The translations under genes and the position numbers were made by a program. Shown here in pieces: positions 27,882 to 39,201 of a stretch of DNA of 64,000 bases. The stretch lies in assembly GCA_013339895.1 (NCBI GenBank), contig JABACO010000009.1, forward strand, positions 6,612,020 through 6,676,019, in the 5' to 3' direction. The number at the start of each line of letters is the position of its first letter. Positions within the stretch are counted from its first letter, which is position 1. The stretch comes from Ephydatia muelleri. Its lineage: Eukaryota > Porifera > Demospongiae > Spongillida > Spongillidae. The notes under the pieces were generated by a model. It was not told the DNA's origin. It saw nothing but the letters and a program-made list of their open reading frames with translations, and made no database searches.

Positions 27882-28303
27882 GAAAGCCAGTAGGACAAGA
27901 TTGAGAATCGGCGCGTAAAACACATGTATAGTGCCACAAATAGCACGCGAACCCATACATCGGAAGGCTAAGATTAAAGTCTTGTGGATTGTTATCGAGT
28001 AATCTCGAAACTCCCACTACCGCGAGACGTAGTTATTGTATGCCATGAGTTTGAAGTGGTAATAATTGGGCGCCGAGAAAATGATATGAGACCTAGAGCA
28101 TGCATTGCAGTACACGCAATAGAAATGTAACGCTTGCATTGAAATGTATAGCTAATTAGACATTCAGTTGCCTTACAATTTCATGGCAGATACTTATCAG
28201 TGCGCAAGAAGCAGAATATTAAAATAATGAAATCCATGCGTTAGGTCCGGAAAACGATCCCATATCCGTGGGGCCAAACTGTCTCTGGCTTAACATCTCG
28301 AAG

Positions 28304-28327
28304 CAGGGGCGGATGCAGGAATTTGGT

Positions 28328-28358
<31 letters not shown>

Positions 28359-29247
28359 TCCGACATGAATAATTGATGAAGGGGAGGGGCACGCGCAAAA
28401 TGTTTTTGGGTGCGCATTCCAATTTTTCCACAGATTGTACATGTAGGTGATTGGAAACTAAGGCATGCAATCAACACCAATAAATGCGTGCCACTCCGTT
28501 ACATTCTGGTTTCCAGGTTATTGTGATTTTACGGATTAAAATGGCTGTGTTGATACATGCATGCGCTTTTCTTTGCTATTTGAGCCATTTAAAATTTACC
28601 ATCACAATCCGGCAGATGACCTACTTCAAGCAGTGAACAATCATTCAGCATGACATTCGCGCGAAAAAAAATTTGTGCACATTCCAATTTTTCCACAGAT
28701 TGTACATGTAAAAAAACGGCTATAATGCATCATAACCAATAAATGCGTGCCACTCCGTTATGTTCTGGTTTCCAGGGTATTGTGGTTTTGCGGATTGAAA
28801 TGGCTGTGTTTCATCGCAGATTTGCATCAGTTGTACGTTACATGCGCTTAGTTTGAGCCACTCAGTAAAAATTTACCATCATTGCAATGGTCAATTAGCC
28901 TTTTTGCTTTCTCTAAAAGCTTGCAGCAAACTTTGATGGGTACTAATACTGAGTGCACCAATCAAAGTAAGAATCGCTCTATTACGACCGCGGGTTAGCA
29001 TTTTGGAATACATTTACCAAGATTTACGTATAAATACCAGCCAACTGCGTATCTCACAGTTGTACTAACCAATGAACAAGCACTACAAATAAGCTGTTTA
29101 GCAACTTCACTGAGTGCACGCTCGACTCTCCGTAGAAATGTCCGACGCGTCATACGCTAATTATACTCATATTCAGGTTCGAGGGGGGGGGGGGTCCAGA
29201 CACCCTGGACCCCCCCCCCCCCCCCCCCCCCCTGGATCCGCCACTGC
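28304..29247. mobile_element. Non-autonomous hAT-like element, 944 bp, 5-bp target duplication
   Basis: The left end CAGGGGCGGATGCAGG and right end (reverse complement GCAGTGGCGGATCCAGG) are flanked by CGAAG on both sides (28299-28303, 29248-29252). Long G/C homopolymers sit just inside both ends. The interior has no reading frame but holds an imperfect duplication of about 255 bp. Shared phrases are 'cattccaatttttccacagattgtacatgta' and 'aataaatgcgtgccactccgtta' (28418 onward and 28678 onward). Confidence 0.7.
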
Positions 29248-29281
29248 CGAAGTCTAAAAGTTCAAGGCAGCGATGACTCGT

Positions 29282-29399
29282 CTCGTGCCCAGACCCAATG
29301 CATCGCAGCTGCGGGTGGATTACATCACCGCTACGCTTGCAAGCGTAACGGTGATGTAATCCACCCGCAGCTGCGATGCATTGGGTCTGGGCACGAGAC
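29282..29399. repeat. Near-perfect 118-bp hairpin
   Basis: Two arms of about 55 bp starting CTCGTGCCCAGACCCAATG are reverse complements of each other. Half of the same hairpin recurs at 31120-31140 at the end of the inverted arm, immediately before the gypsy fragment. Confidence 0.8.
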
Positions 29400-29650
29400 T
29401 AGGCGATGACATTGGTGCACGCGACTCAGAGCGTAGGAACGTAAACAGGGCCCAAAGGGTGTGTCTAATATAAATATAAATTAAGGATACTTTATACACA
29501 TAATGCCCAAGATTGTGGAGGCCAAGCCCCCCCCCCCCCCCCCCCCCCCCAACCGGGTTCCTACGCCTATGCGCGTGTGCGTGGTGTTTTGTTATACGTG
29601 CCAGGTATTTCATCATAGATATTGAAATTACTTGACATAATGTTATGATC

Positions 29651-30500
29651 CTTTCGTATTTCCTTTCCGCCTTCGGATGGTATTATTGTAGGAGGAAGAA
29701 TGATAGCGTCGTTAGCAGCCATTAACATTTCCAGACCATTTCGAACAGGCGCTGAGGAGGTGCTTGTACTTGCAGAACGAGAGTTATCCGATTCTGAAAC
29801 GTTGATACAAACAAACATGCATTTGAACTGATCGCACAAGCTCAATGGGGCATTTAATGGAACGTCGTGACTGGGATCAACAAACATAGCGTTGCTTGAA
29901 ATAGAGACTTTCGCTACTTTAGACGCCAGCTGCAAATTATTTACGATGTCTCCAAACGTATCTTCAAATGAGCACTGCAAAACTTTTCGTGGAATGACAA
30001 CACAGCAAAAAAACGCGTAGAATCAATTCTTGATTTTCAATTGATTTGTGTTTACATACCTGGTACAAACCGTTAACAATATGTACCAGAATGTAAGTGG
30101 CAAATCAATTGGAATATCAAGAATTGATTCTACGCGTTTTTTTGCTGTGCAATAATACTACCACATTTCACTACAACGTACACTGATCCATCTGACGATA
30201 CTCAGTAGATAAGTACAAGGGCTGCAGCCAAGTATACAGTCGCTGTATTAGAGCAGTAAACTTCTAACAATTGAATTGGCACTATTGTGTATAGAAATGC
30301 ATCAACAATAGCGGCGTGCGCAGTGCTTGGTTACACGTATGTACAATAATTATAGATGACACACCTTAATATATAACATTTATATTTTTTTCTTGAACTT
30401 CATTTCAAATGACCCGCCGCGTCCGAGAAACATGAAATCAACTTCGTGTCGCCTGAGGGCCAATGCCATTGCCATCCTCACTAGATGTATCTATAGGCTA
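29651..30500 (-). pseudogene. Inverted 5' piece of the DDE-like element
   Basis: The minus strand holds the same promoter-side sequence and first coding exon ('MQCSFEDTFGDIVNNL...EGGKEIRKD', ATG at 29980) as the plus-strand copy at 34078-34810. Homology stops at 29651. Upstream, around 30420-30455, it has 'cgagaaacatgaaatcaactt', which in the opposite orientation also lies beyond the 3' end of the other copy at 37488-37508. Confidence 0.7.
30001..30149. mobile_element. Hairpin MITE (ACGCGT type), copy 1
   Basis: Ends CACAGCAAAAAAACGCGTAG and its reverse complement; arms of about 65 bp with loop near the 'aaccgttaac' centre. It lies upstream (minus sense) of the DDE-like element's first exon and is also present in the plus-strand copy at 34307-34455. 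Confidence 0.8.
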
Positions 30501-30549
30501 CGTTTTTGTTTGTACTCCTGTAACATGTATTCCAAATAATAATATTATT

Positions 30550-30716
30550 CACAGGAAAAAAAAACGCGTCGATCTGATTTCCAAATGATCTGTCACTTTC
30601 ATTCTGGTACACAATGTAAACAAGTTTACCACTGAGGAATTAAACATATGGTACCAGAATGTAAGTGACAGATCATATGAAAATCAGGAATTGATTCGAC
30701 GCGCGTTTTTTTCGTG
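30550..30716. mobile_element. Hairpin MITE (ACGCGT type), diverged copy
   Basis: Ends CACAGGAAAAAAAAACGCG and TTTTTTTCGTG. The arms share 'cattctggtac' and 'gatctgtcac' with each other and the ACGCGT-type ends with the copies at 30001 and 34307, but sequence is otherwise diverged. Confidence 0.7.
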
Positions 30717-31139
30717 CAAATACATGTACACCGCCTGCCCGCCTCCTGTTAACTCTTGCACGGGCAACAGAGCGCAGGAGCTATACTAAAGCCACTCTGC
30801 TTTGTACCGCAATGATTGGCTTTGCCCGCAGAAGAAAGGTGCCTAGTTACTATTAATGACTTAATTGCGAACCAAAACAAGTAATTTCAATATCTATGAT
30901 GAAATACCTGGCACGTATAACAAAACACCACGCACACGCGCATAGGCGTAGGAACCCGGTTGGGGGGGGGGGGGGGGGGGCCTTGGCCTCCACAATCTTG
31001 GGCATTATGTGTATAAAGTATCCTTAATTTATATTTGCTTAATTTATATTAGACACACCCTTTGGGCCCTGTTTACGTTCCTACGCTTCTGAGTCGCGTG
31101 CACCAATGTCATCGCCTAGTCTCGTGCCCAGACCCAATT

Positions 31140-33949
31140 ATGAGAAAGCCAGCTATTCTCGCACTGGACCTGGTGGCAAGGGTGGAGGAAACTGTAGAAA
31201 CCTTGCCTCACATTGTGGAAAGGTATCCAACACTGTTCCAAGGACTGGGGAGCTTGGGGGAGCCCTATGACATTCAGCTAAAACCTGATGCACAGCCGTA
31301 TGCATTGTTCACTTCAAGGAACATCCCTCTACCATTGCGTTCCAAGGTTGAACAGGAGCTGAAGCAAATGGAGTCACTAGGAATAATCTCTAAAGTAGAC
31401 AAACCAACCCCATGGTGCGCTGGGATGGTAGTGGTTCATAAGAAGAATGGGGCAATTCGCATATGCGTAGACTACCAACCTTTAAATCGGTATGTGTGTC
31501 GAGAGGCGTACCCTCTTCCTAAAGTAGATGAAACCTTAGCCCAGCTGGCAGGTGCAAAGATCTTCAGCAAACTTGATGCTAACTCAGGGTTCTGGCAAAT
31601 CCCCTTGACCGAGAGCTCCAAACTCCTAACGACATTTATCACTCCATTTGGTCGTTACTATTTCCACAAACTTCCTTTCGGGATTTGCAGCGCACCTGAA
31701 CATTTTCAGAAGCGGATGAGTCAGATCCTTGCAGGCCTCAAAGGAGTCCTTTGTCAGATGGACGACGTGTTGGTCTTTGGCAGTGATAAAGCAGAGCACG
31801 ATATTCGACTGACAGCGGCACTGGACAGAATCCGGAACAGGGGAGTAACCTTAAATAGAGAGAAATGTGAGTTTGAGAAAAATAAACTACTCTTTCTGGG
31901 ACATGTTGTTGACCATCAGGGCATCCAGCAGATCCAGAGAAAACATCAGCCATCCAACGCCTGAACTCACCCAATAATACCACTGAGTTGAGACGATTCC
32001 TAGGAATGGCCAACCAAATGGGAAAGTTTTCACCCAACTTAGCACAAGCAACGCAACCCTTGTGAGAACTGCTGAGCAAGAATCGTACATGGCAATGGGG
32101 CCAGATGCAAGAAGATGCCTTCCGGTTGGTAAAAGTAGAACTTTGCAAGCCAACAGTGCTTGCATTCTATACCCCAGATGCACCAACCAAACTTTCTGCT
32201 GATGCATCATCACATGGGCTGGGCGCAAGTGCTGCTACAGAAAACAGGGGGTGAATGGAAACCAGTGGCATACGCATCAAGATCTATGTCAGACACAGAA
32301 AAACGGTATGCACAGATTGAAAAGGAGGCATTGGCAACTGTATGGGCTTGCGACAAATTTGCCAGCTATATTGTTGGGCTTAAATTCCACATAGAAACTG
32401 ATCACAAGCCACTAGTTCCACTACTAGGATCAAAACACCTTGATGCATTACCTCCACGAATTCTTCGATTCCGGCTAAGGCTTGCACGATTTGATTATAC
32501 TATTCAGCATGTGCCTGGTAAGCTTTTGTGTACAGCAGATGCACTGTCTAGAGCGCCAGGGCCCATCACTAAAGCCGACCAGCAGTTAGAAGAAGAAGCA
32601 GAATGCATCATGGAAGTTTCCGTTAAACACCTTCCTGCCGGCCAGGAACGGCTATGCCAATATGCAGTGGCTCAGGCAGCTGATCCTGTATGTTCAGCAG
32701 TGATGAAGCATTGTCTTGATGGATGGCCAGAAAGGCACGCAATTGAACCTGCACTAAAGCCATACTGGAAGGTCCAAGGTGAACTGTCAGTTCACAACAA
32801 TCTACTTCTCTTCCAAAAGCGAATTGTGGTACCAGGGTCACTTCAACAGAAGACACTTGAAAAACTTCACCATGGGCATCAAGGTATTCAGAGATGCCGA
32901 CTTAGAGCAAGAATTTCTGTTTGGTGGCCTGGCATATCGCAGCGAATAAAGGAAGTCATTGAAGGTTGTGCAGAGTGCGTAAAGCACTCCACATCCCGTC
33001 CTGAACCATTGATGCCCACACCTCTACCAGACTATCCATGGCAAAGTGTTGCAATGGACCTGTTCATGTTGAATGGAGCCAACTATGTGCTCATTGTGGA
33101 CTACTTTTCAAGGTATCCTGAGGTTATCAAGCTCAAGTCAACTTCCAGTAAAGCTGTGATCGAAGCTGTGAAAGCAGTGTTTTCTAGGCATGGTATTCCT
33201 GAAACAGTGAGAAGTGACAATGGTCCACAGTTCTCCTCAGATGAGTTTGCAAGATTTGCTGCAGACTATGGCTTCCGGCACACTACTAGCAGCCCACATT
33301 TCCCCCAAAGTAATGGTCTTGCTGAGAGAACGGTCCAAACTGTGAAAAATATGTTGAAAGGAAATCACGACCCTTACTTGGCCATCCTTACCTACCGATC
33401 CACACAGCTACCTTGGTGTGGCCTGTCACCAGCCCAACTCCTCATGGGTAGACAATTGCGTACAAATCTGCCACAGATCTCAGAACAGCTGAAACCAAAA
33501 TGGACACACCTACATGGATTCCGAGAACAAGACCAGGAGTTTAAGTCCCATCAAAAGGCCAATTTTGACAGCGTCACAAGGTCCACTCACTCCCCCAGAT
33601 TCCACAGCAGACAGAAGTTTGGATTACCACCAATAGGAGTAAATCAACTCCCGGTGTGGTAGTGGGGAAGGCAGAGGCCCCTCGATCATACATCGTGGAA
33701 ACCCAGAGTGGTAAGGCACGCTGCAATCGACACCAACTCAATGTCATGCCCAGCCTTGATGGGAAAACATTGGAGCCTCCGGGACCAGAGTTGGAGCAAG
33801 CACTTCCTGAATCGCAGTTAGAGCAACCACAGCAAGAAGGGGAACGACTGCCAGGGAAGGGGAACGATAACTCACCTCCCCCACGTCGAATCATGACACG
33901 GTCGCAGACAGGCACAATGATTCACCCACCTGAACGATTGGGATGGTGA
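31140..33949 (+). pseudogene. Ty3/gypsy pol relic: reverse transcriptase, RNase H, integrase
   Basis: 5'-truncated pol in order: 'LFQGLGSLGEPYDIQLKP', reverse transcriptase with 'LPFGICSAPEHFQKRM' and the active-site box 'CQMDDVLVFGS', RNase H ('YASRSMSDTEKRYAQIEKEA'), integrase zinc finger (H-x3-H...C-x2-C near 'HHGHQG' and 'CAECVK'), the DDE core ('AMDLF', 'SDNGPQF', 'GLAERTV') and a Pro-rich tail ending 'PERLGW'. It is dead: frame slips at about 31925, 32226 and 33570 and an in-frame TGA at 32063-32065, where the family has Arg. gag and protease are missing. The left junction at 31139 abuts half of a hairpin repeat, suggesting rearrangement rather than simple insertion. Confidence 0.9.
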
Positions 33950-33972
33950 TCTATCATCTCAAGAAAGGGAGA

Positions 33973-34077
33973 TGTGGCATAACATTATGTTGACTGATAA
34001 TTATTGTGTTGTGCATTGTTATGTATTGTGCATGCGCCCGGATGGGGGGGCTATTATTGGAGATATACTCTTACAGG
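33973..34077 (+). repeat. Truncated 3' LTR of the gypsy relic
   Basis: The purine tract AAGAAAGGGAGA (33961-33972) is followed by TGTGGCATAAC, as expected for an LTR start. About 105 bp later the sequence switches to the DDE-like element, whose homology with the inverted copy begins at 'gtgtgtcatctataatt'. No LTR end is present. Confidence 0.55.
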
Positions 34078-34306
34078 TGTGTCATCTATAATTATTGTAC
34101 ATACATGTAACCAAGCACTGCGCACGCCGCTATTGTTGATGCATTTCTATACACAATAGTGCCAAGTCAATTGTTAGAAGTTTACTGCTCTAATACAGCG
34201 ACTGTATACTTGGCTGCAGCCCTTGTACTTATCTACTGAGTATCGTCAGTATGTCCTCGTTCTTATGGATCAGTGTACGTTGTAGTGAAATGTGGTAGTA
34301 TTATTG

Positions 34307-34455
34307 CACAACAAAAAAACGCGTAGAATCAATTCTTGATATTCCAATTGATTTGCCACTTACATTCTGGTACATATTGCTAACGGTTTGTACCAGGTAT
34401 GTAAACACAAATCAATTGAAAATCAAGAATTGATTCTACGCGTTTTTTTGCTGTG
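34307..34455. mobile_element. Hairpin MITE (ACGCGT type), copy 2
   Basis: Same sequence and same position relative to the first exon of the DDE-like element as 30001-30149, so it was inserted before that region was duplicated and inverted. Confidence 0.8.
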
Positions 34456-34475
34456 TTGTCATTCCACGAAAAGTT

Positions 34476-37366
34476 TTGCAGTGCTCATTTGAAGATACGT
34501 TTGGAGACATCGTAAATAATTTGCAGCTGGCGTCTAAAGTAGCGAAAGTCTCTATTTCAAGCAACGCTATGTTTGTTGATCCCAGTCACGACGTTCCATT
34601 AAATGCCCCATTGAGCTTGTGCGATCAGTTCAAATGCATGTTTGTTTGTATCAACGTTTCAGAATCGGATAACTCTCGTTCTGCAAGTACAAGCACCTCC
34701 TCAGCGCCTGTTCGAAATGGTCTGGAAATGTTAATGGCTGCTAACGACGCTATCATTCTTCCTCCTACAATAATACCATCCGAAGGCGGAAAGGAAATAC
34801 GAAAGGATCAGCAGCTTTACAATGATCTGCTAAGTATGTGTTGACTTCTTAATTGCCGTCATACACCTCTATGACGCATTTAGTATATTGATAATGCATC
34901 TCTTACCACTTTGCACGCTAAAGCAGGGACAGGTACTATACCATCTGATTATGTTATAGTTGAGAAAAGTTTGCAGCATTTGCCTTTTTATGAGGCTTTG
35001 TATTTGAATGACTTTGCACCTGATGATCGTTTTGAACGAAGAAAGTGGTTCACTTCAATGTCTAATTCCTTTCCCATAATGTTGTACAAGTATTCCTATG
35101 GCAATAACCTTGGCACTTTAATATATGGATGGAAGATCCCTGTTGATGTGTCTCCTAATGAAACAATTATTAGTAGGATTTTTGCACATCTTACACAGCA
35201 ACAGTCATTTTATAGCTCTCGCGCCAGCGTCAAGACTTTTTAAACAAGTATAGTTGTTTAGCAGGAACTCCTAAAATGATACTTCGAAATATTTATCGTA
35301 ATCTTCTTCATGACAGCTCTGCTCCAGAGTACAGATCAGAGGCAGTGGTTGATGAAAATGTAACTAAAGCAGTTCTACAGCTTAAATGATCCAGACATAA
35401 TTCTTGATTTAAGATGAACGAATTCGAATGGGAAAGCCAAGTCTAGTGTATTTGATCTGCTTTGGGATGAATTGAAACTGTACCTTGATGAGACAACACT
35501 AGCTGTAGATGAAAGAAGACATGGGGAGGTTATGCATATGCCTTTTGCAATTTCCATTCGCTATTTATGTGATCTAATAACTGAAAGGTTGAACAAAAAA
35601 TACACCAACCCAGCACCTCCCATACCTTCAGTAGAGTGGATTCGCCTTCAATTTTGGCCATCCAATCCATACTCTAATAAAGCTCTTCAGTACACTGGGC
35701 ATTTTGAAGTGAAATATGGAGTACAAGTCAGCCGGTTGCATAAAAGTCATCCAGATTCTCACTATGTTGGTGCTCTTCTTCAGTACGTACGATGCTTTTC
35801 TGTAAAGTATCATGATCATATGCTTTTAGTTTCTGTTGATGATAAATCCATTATACCTGTGGGTGAACCCAGTTGCCCTGTTTCTACTGGTGTTCATGGG
35901 CACAACCGTTCTTTAGTTCCACTTAACGGTCCTCACCTACAAGCCTTAGATCATGACTTTCATGTACATGGTATTGTTCTCTCGGTTGCATTCGTAATCA
36001 ATGTGCCTATGATGGAAACAGATTCTTTTTATAGTGGTCAAGCTTTTGTCACTAATAAGGACAAGGTCGCACAACCCTCAAATGCTTTCAGGCATGCAAC
36101 TGAGGTAACTAACTTGATTAAGTCTCTTCACTCACCAACTCAACCAATAGTGCTTTGATAAGTGATGCATGTGGACCTGACCATCGTATTACATTTGCCT
36201 CTGTCCAGGTGGCTGCACTGACTATGTTTTGTGCCCTGATTTGGATATGTTGGTGTGTGTAAGGACTTGCCCTTACCAATCATGGCAAAATGTGGCAGAG
36301 CGGGTAATGTCAACTCTTAATTTAGCACTACAAAACGTTACATTAGCTAGAAATGCCATGCCTGAAAGGTTTGAACAAGTTGTTAAGAACAAGAATTCCC
36401 TGACTGCTGTTAGAGAAGCTATTGAAAATTGCCCAGAACTGTGCTCTGCTCTGAGGACTCCATGGCACACCCATTAATAGCTGTGAGTCAGATATTTCAA
36501 GGAAAATTCAGTGAAGCTGGGATTGCCTGCTTCTGATGTCCAACTTAGTGAGCAATTTCAATATGCACTACATTTTGATCCTTCGCTTGATCAAGGTGAC
36601 ATTAGTTCTAAAAGCTTTAAGGCATTTGATGCATTGCAAAGCTTTATGAAGAATCATTGTAAATGCTCACAGTACATGTTTCAAGTCAAGAAATGCACAG
36701 ATGCCAGTTGCTTATACTGTGTACAACATCCAGTGCGTCTACTAAAAGAAGTATTTGATTACTCAATTATCTCCCCCTGCCTCTTTTAGACAATACGAAA
36801 GAGCACTACCAGAAGTTTTTTTATCTCTATGGGCAGGGCAAGACCCTTCAGATAAGGATAGACCATCATGTATTCCAGGTCCTTCTGAAGAAGCAAAACA
36901 GGTAGACAAAGAAAGGAAATCATTACTCGTATGTGGTAAAGTGAGAAGAGCTATAGTATGTGGTGAAAGTCACAAACCTAGGTGCATTTATTCTAAAACC
37001 AAACTATCTCACGAACAATCAACATCTCTGGATATCATCATAGAGTCTGATTTGGATATATGTGGTGCTTCTCTGTTTGCTTCTGACACATCCTATATTG
37101 ACACAATTGTGGTCAGAGAAGCTCTTGTGTGTTCTAGTTGCATTGAAACGCAGTACTACAGCTCTGTACTAGTACACTCTCCTCCAGTGTGCTACTATTG
37201 TGGAGTTCCAGAGGAAACACTGGTGAATGATGACACCATCCGAGAGCTGAAAAAAAGCCATGTTGTAGTCTATCCCATTTGCTTCTTGTGTTTAAGCAAT
37301 AGGAAGAAACCCCACTGTAAGCAACCATCAAATATGGCCAAAAGGCAAAAGTACCAGTCAAGTTAA
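34476..37366 (+). pseudogene. Large DDE-like transposase-type protein, decayed, superfamily not identified
   Basis: Colinear open pieces: exon 1 (34476-34834) ending at a GTATGT donor; then after a CAG near 34925, 'PSDYVIVEKSLQHLPFYEA', 'GWKIPVDVSPNETIISRIF', 'DETTLAVDERRHGEVMHMP', 'PPIPSVEWIRLQFWPSNPY', 'LLVSVDDKSIIPVGEP', 'SDACGPDHRITFASVQ', 'NVAERVMSTLNLALQNV', 'SQYMFQVKKCTDASCLYC', and a Cys-rich tail with C-x2-C pairs to 37366. The spaced 'VDDK', 'SDACGPDHR' and 'AERVMSTLN' resemble a D-D-E triad on an RNase-H fold. Long proteins of this layout recur in cnidarian and sponge genomes as I recall, without a firm family name. Stops and slips near 35243, 36158, 36240, 36477 and 36780 show it is dead. 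Confidence 0.55.
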
Positions 37367-37489
37367 CGGAATTGTTTTCAGTTTTGTTGTTTGTTTTTGT
37401 GTCAATGTACATGCCATGTATATGTAGTAACCTTTGCATGCGCAAGCGTTGTGTAGTCCGGCGACCGGGTCACTTTTTTGGTCCAACTG

Positions 37490-37590
37490 TCCGAGAAACA
37501 TGAAATCAACTTGGTATCGCCTCACTAGATGGAGGCTCAGCCTGCCATAGATTTCTGAAAGTGCAGCCGAATTGAGCCTTATTATTTTTA
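37490..37590 (-). pseudogene. IYGRL-family fragment 1
   Basis: A minus-strand frame reads 'AALSEIYGRLSLHLVRRYQ'. The same peptide pattern (IYGRL...LVR/W) occurs at 40960-41110 and 41280-41470. Not recognised as a named protein. The region 37830-38290 shows nothing further. Confidence 0.35.
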
Positions 37591-38424
37591 TGTAGAAAAT
37601 ATTTTCCGATTTCATCAATGGATAGAGAAAAATCAGAAAATATCTTATGACATTTGCATCGAAAATAAAAGTGCTAAAATTGTCAAAAAAAAAAGTGATT
37701 AGTACTTGCCGTCGCGGCATTACTAATGCATTAGTCATGCTTACGTCATGAACTAGTTTACTAATGTTATGCACGAGATCTAGATCCTCATTCGCGGAAA
37801 TGGGGAGTGGCAACTGAGCTGTTTTTGATCAGTTCAATTCCTGGCCCGCTTCTACTAGTACCGGCACCGGCCATGGTGCTGCAAAAATCAGACACACTTA
37901 CACGCTAGTCTGGCGTAGTACAGCCATGCACGCTTATTTGCAGAGGTACGCCAGATTACTTATAAGCGGTACACACATACACAATGGTAGACGGTTGCTC
38001 CTTCATGGCGCCATTGGATATGTATACTACATGTTTTCGAACGTCATGGATCAGTTTTGACTTTGTGCACAGACACAGTGCAAAAAGTGTGTTATGCGAC
38101 ACTGTATATTATAACGTATATTCAAATATAAGCAGCAATATAAGCTGTCTGCGTATTGAACATTATAAGCAAATGCGTATATTGAAATATTGTCAGTCAC
38201 GTGCGGTTTCTGGTATCTTAGCAAACCTTTGAATTTCATTAAAGTTACACGGTTTGGTGAACCGCGCACTATCGTAATTTGGGCTTTGACCTTCCGTAAA
38301 CCAGTCCTCCGCCCCCCCCCCCCCCCCCCCCATCCCCACTCCCCCTTTGCATCTGCTTGGTTTATAAAAACTTTTCTTCGCACATATAAGTGGTACAACA
38401 CCAAACACAAATATTCAAACACCA

Positions 38425-38835
38425 TAGTGCCGACAGCGGTTCCCAAGTACTAACTTGATAAAGACGAGAATATAATAACATTTGGCGCCAATTGAAATGG
38501 CCATACTTACCTCTAGTGATGGACTTGTTGGTGCTGACTAACCAAATGCGCACAAAAGAAAAATACATTTTAGTGCCCCCAGCATACTTACCAGTTCGAA
38601 TAGAAACGCTGCAGAAAAGCAAAATAAGTTAGCAAAGCCATTGCGTACTTACCTCAGCAGAATCGACCCGCGCTTGTGATAGCCGAAACCCATAGTCCTT
38701 GAGACAGCGGTCCCCACGTACTATGTGACCTGATAAAGACGAGAACAATAACATTTGGCATCAATTGAAATTGTCATACTTGCCACTGTGTAACTTACCT
38801 CAGCAGAATCGGCCGCTTGTAATAACCGGAGACCA
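38425..38835. repeat. Imperfect tandem duplication, ~265-bp period
   Basis: 'gacagcggt.ccca.gtact...gataaagacgaga', 'ataacatttggc...caattgaaat' and 'catactt.cc' occur at about 38431-38515 and 38703-38785. A C-run of about 20 lies at 38312-38331. No gene is seen here or in 38836-39200. Confidence 0.6.
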
Positions 38836-39201
38836 ACCCCAATAAAGTGCATTGCACACAAATTGTTCAGAGTCGCTTACCGTATACTAGGCTTGCTTTC
38901 AGCAGGTTGATGGGGCTGATGTACTACATCACAAACGCATCCCCAAAATAACACAAACGTGATAAGCAAAGTCACGTACCTTTCCAGGCCATGCACTCAC
39001 ACAGGAACCCGCCAAAATTAGCCATCACGTGCAATGGCATACTCTAATTGGTGCACTTTAAAATTTGGTTATAAATAGTAAATAACAACGATAACAGCAC
39101 TAACCTATTGACAAGTAAGACTATCACCTATTTCTTGAACTGGCAGAAATCTTCAATGTTACAACATTTACAAGCCTGCGTGAAATTGTAAAAAACAATA
39201 A

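Larger units (their letters stand above)
29400..31140. repeat. Inverted arms (29400-29628 and 30878-31140) around a rearranged region
   Basis: The left segment is the reverse complement of the right. It includes 'taggcgatgacattggtgcacgcg', a G/C homopolymer of about 20, and 'cctggcacgtataacaaaacacc'. The right arm has one extra copy of 'tttgcttaatttatat'. Between the arms lies an inverted 5' piece of the DDE-like element plus two hairpin MITEs. The right arm is cut at 31139 by the gypsy fragment. Confidence 0.75.

Noticed and set aside
31062-31140. N-terminal part of the gypsy pol frame
   Set aside because: This part of the open frame is translation of the inverted-arm sequence, not of pol.
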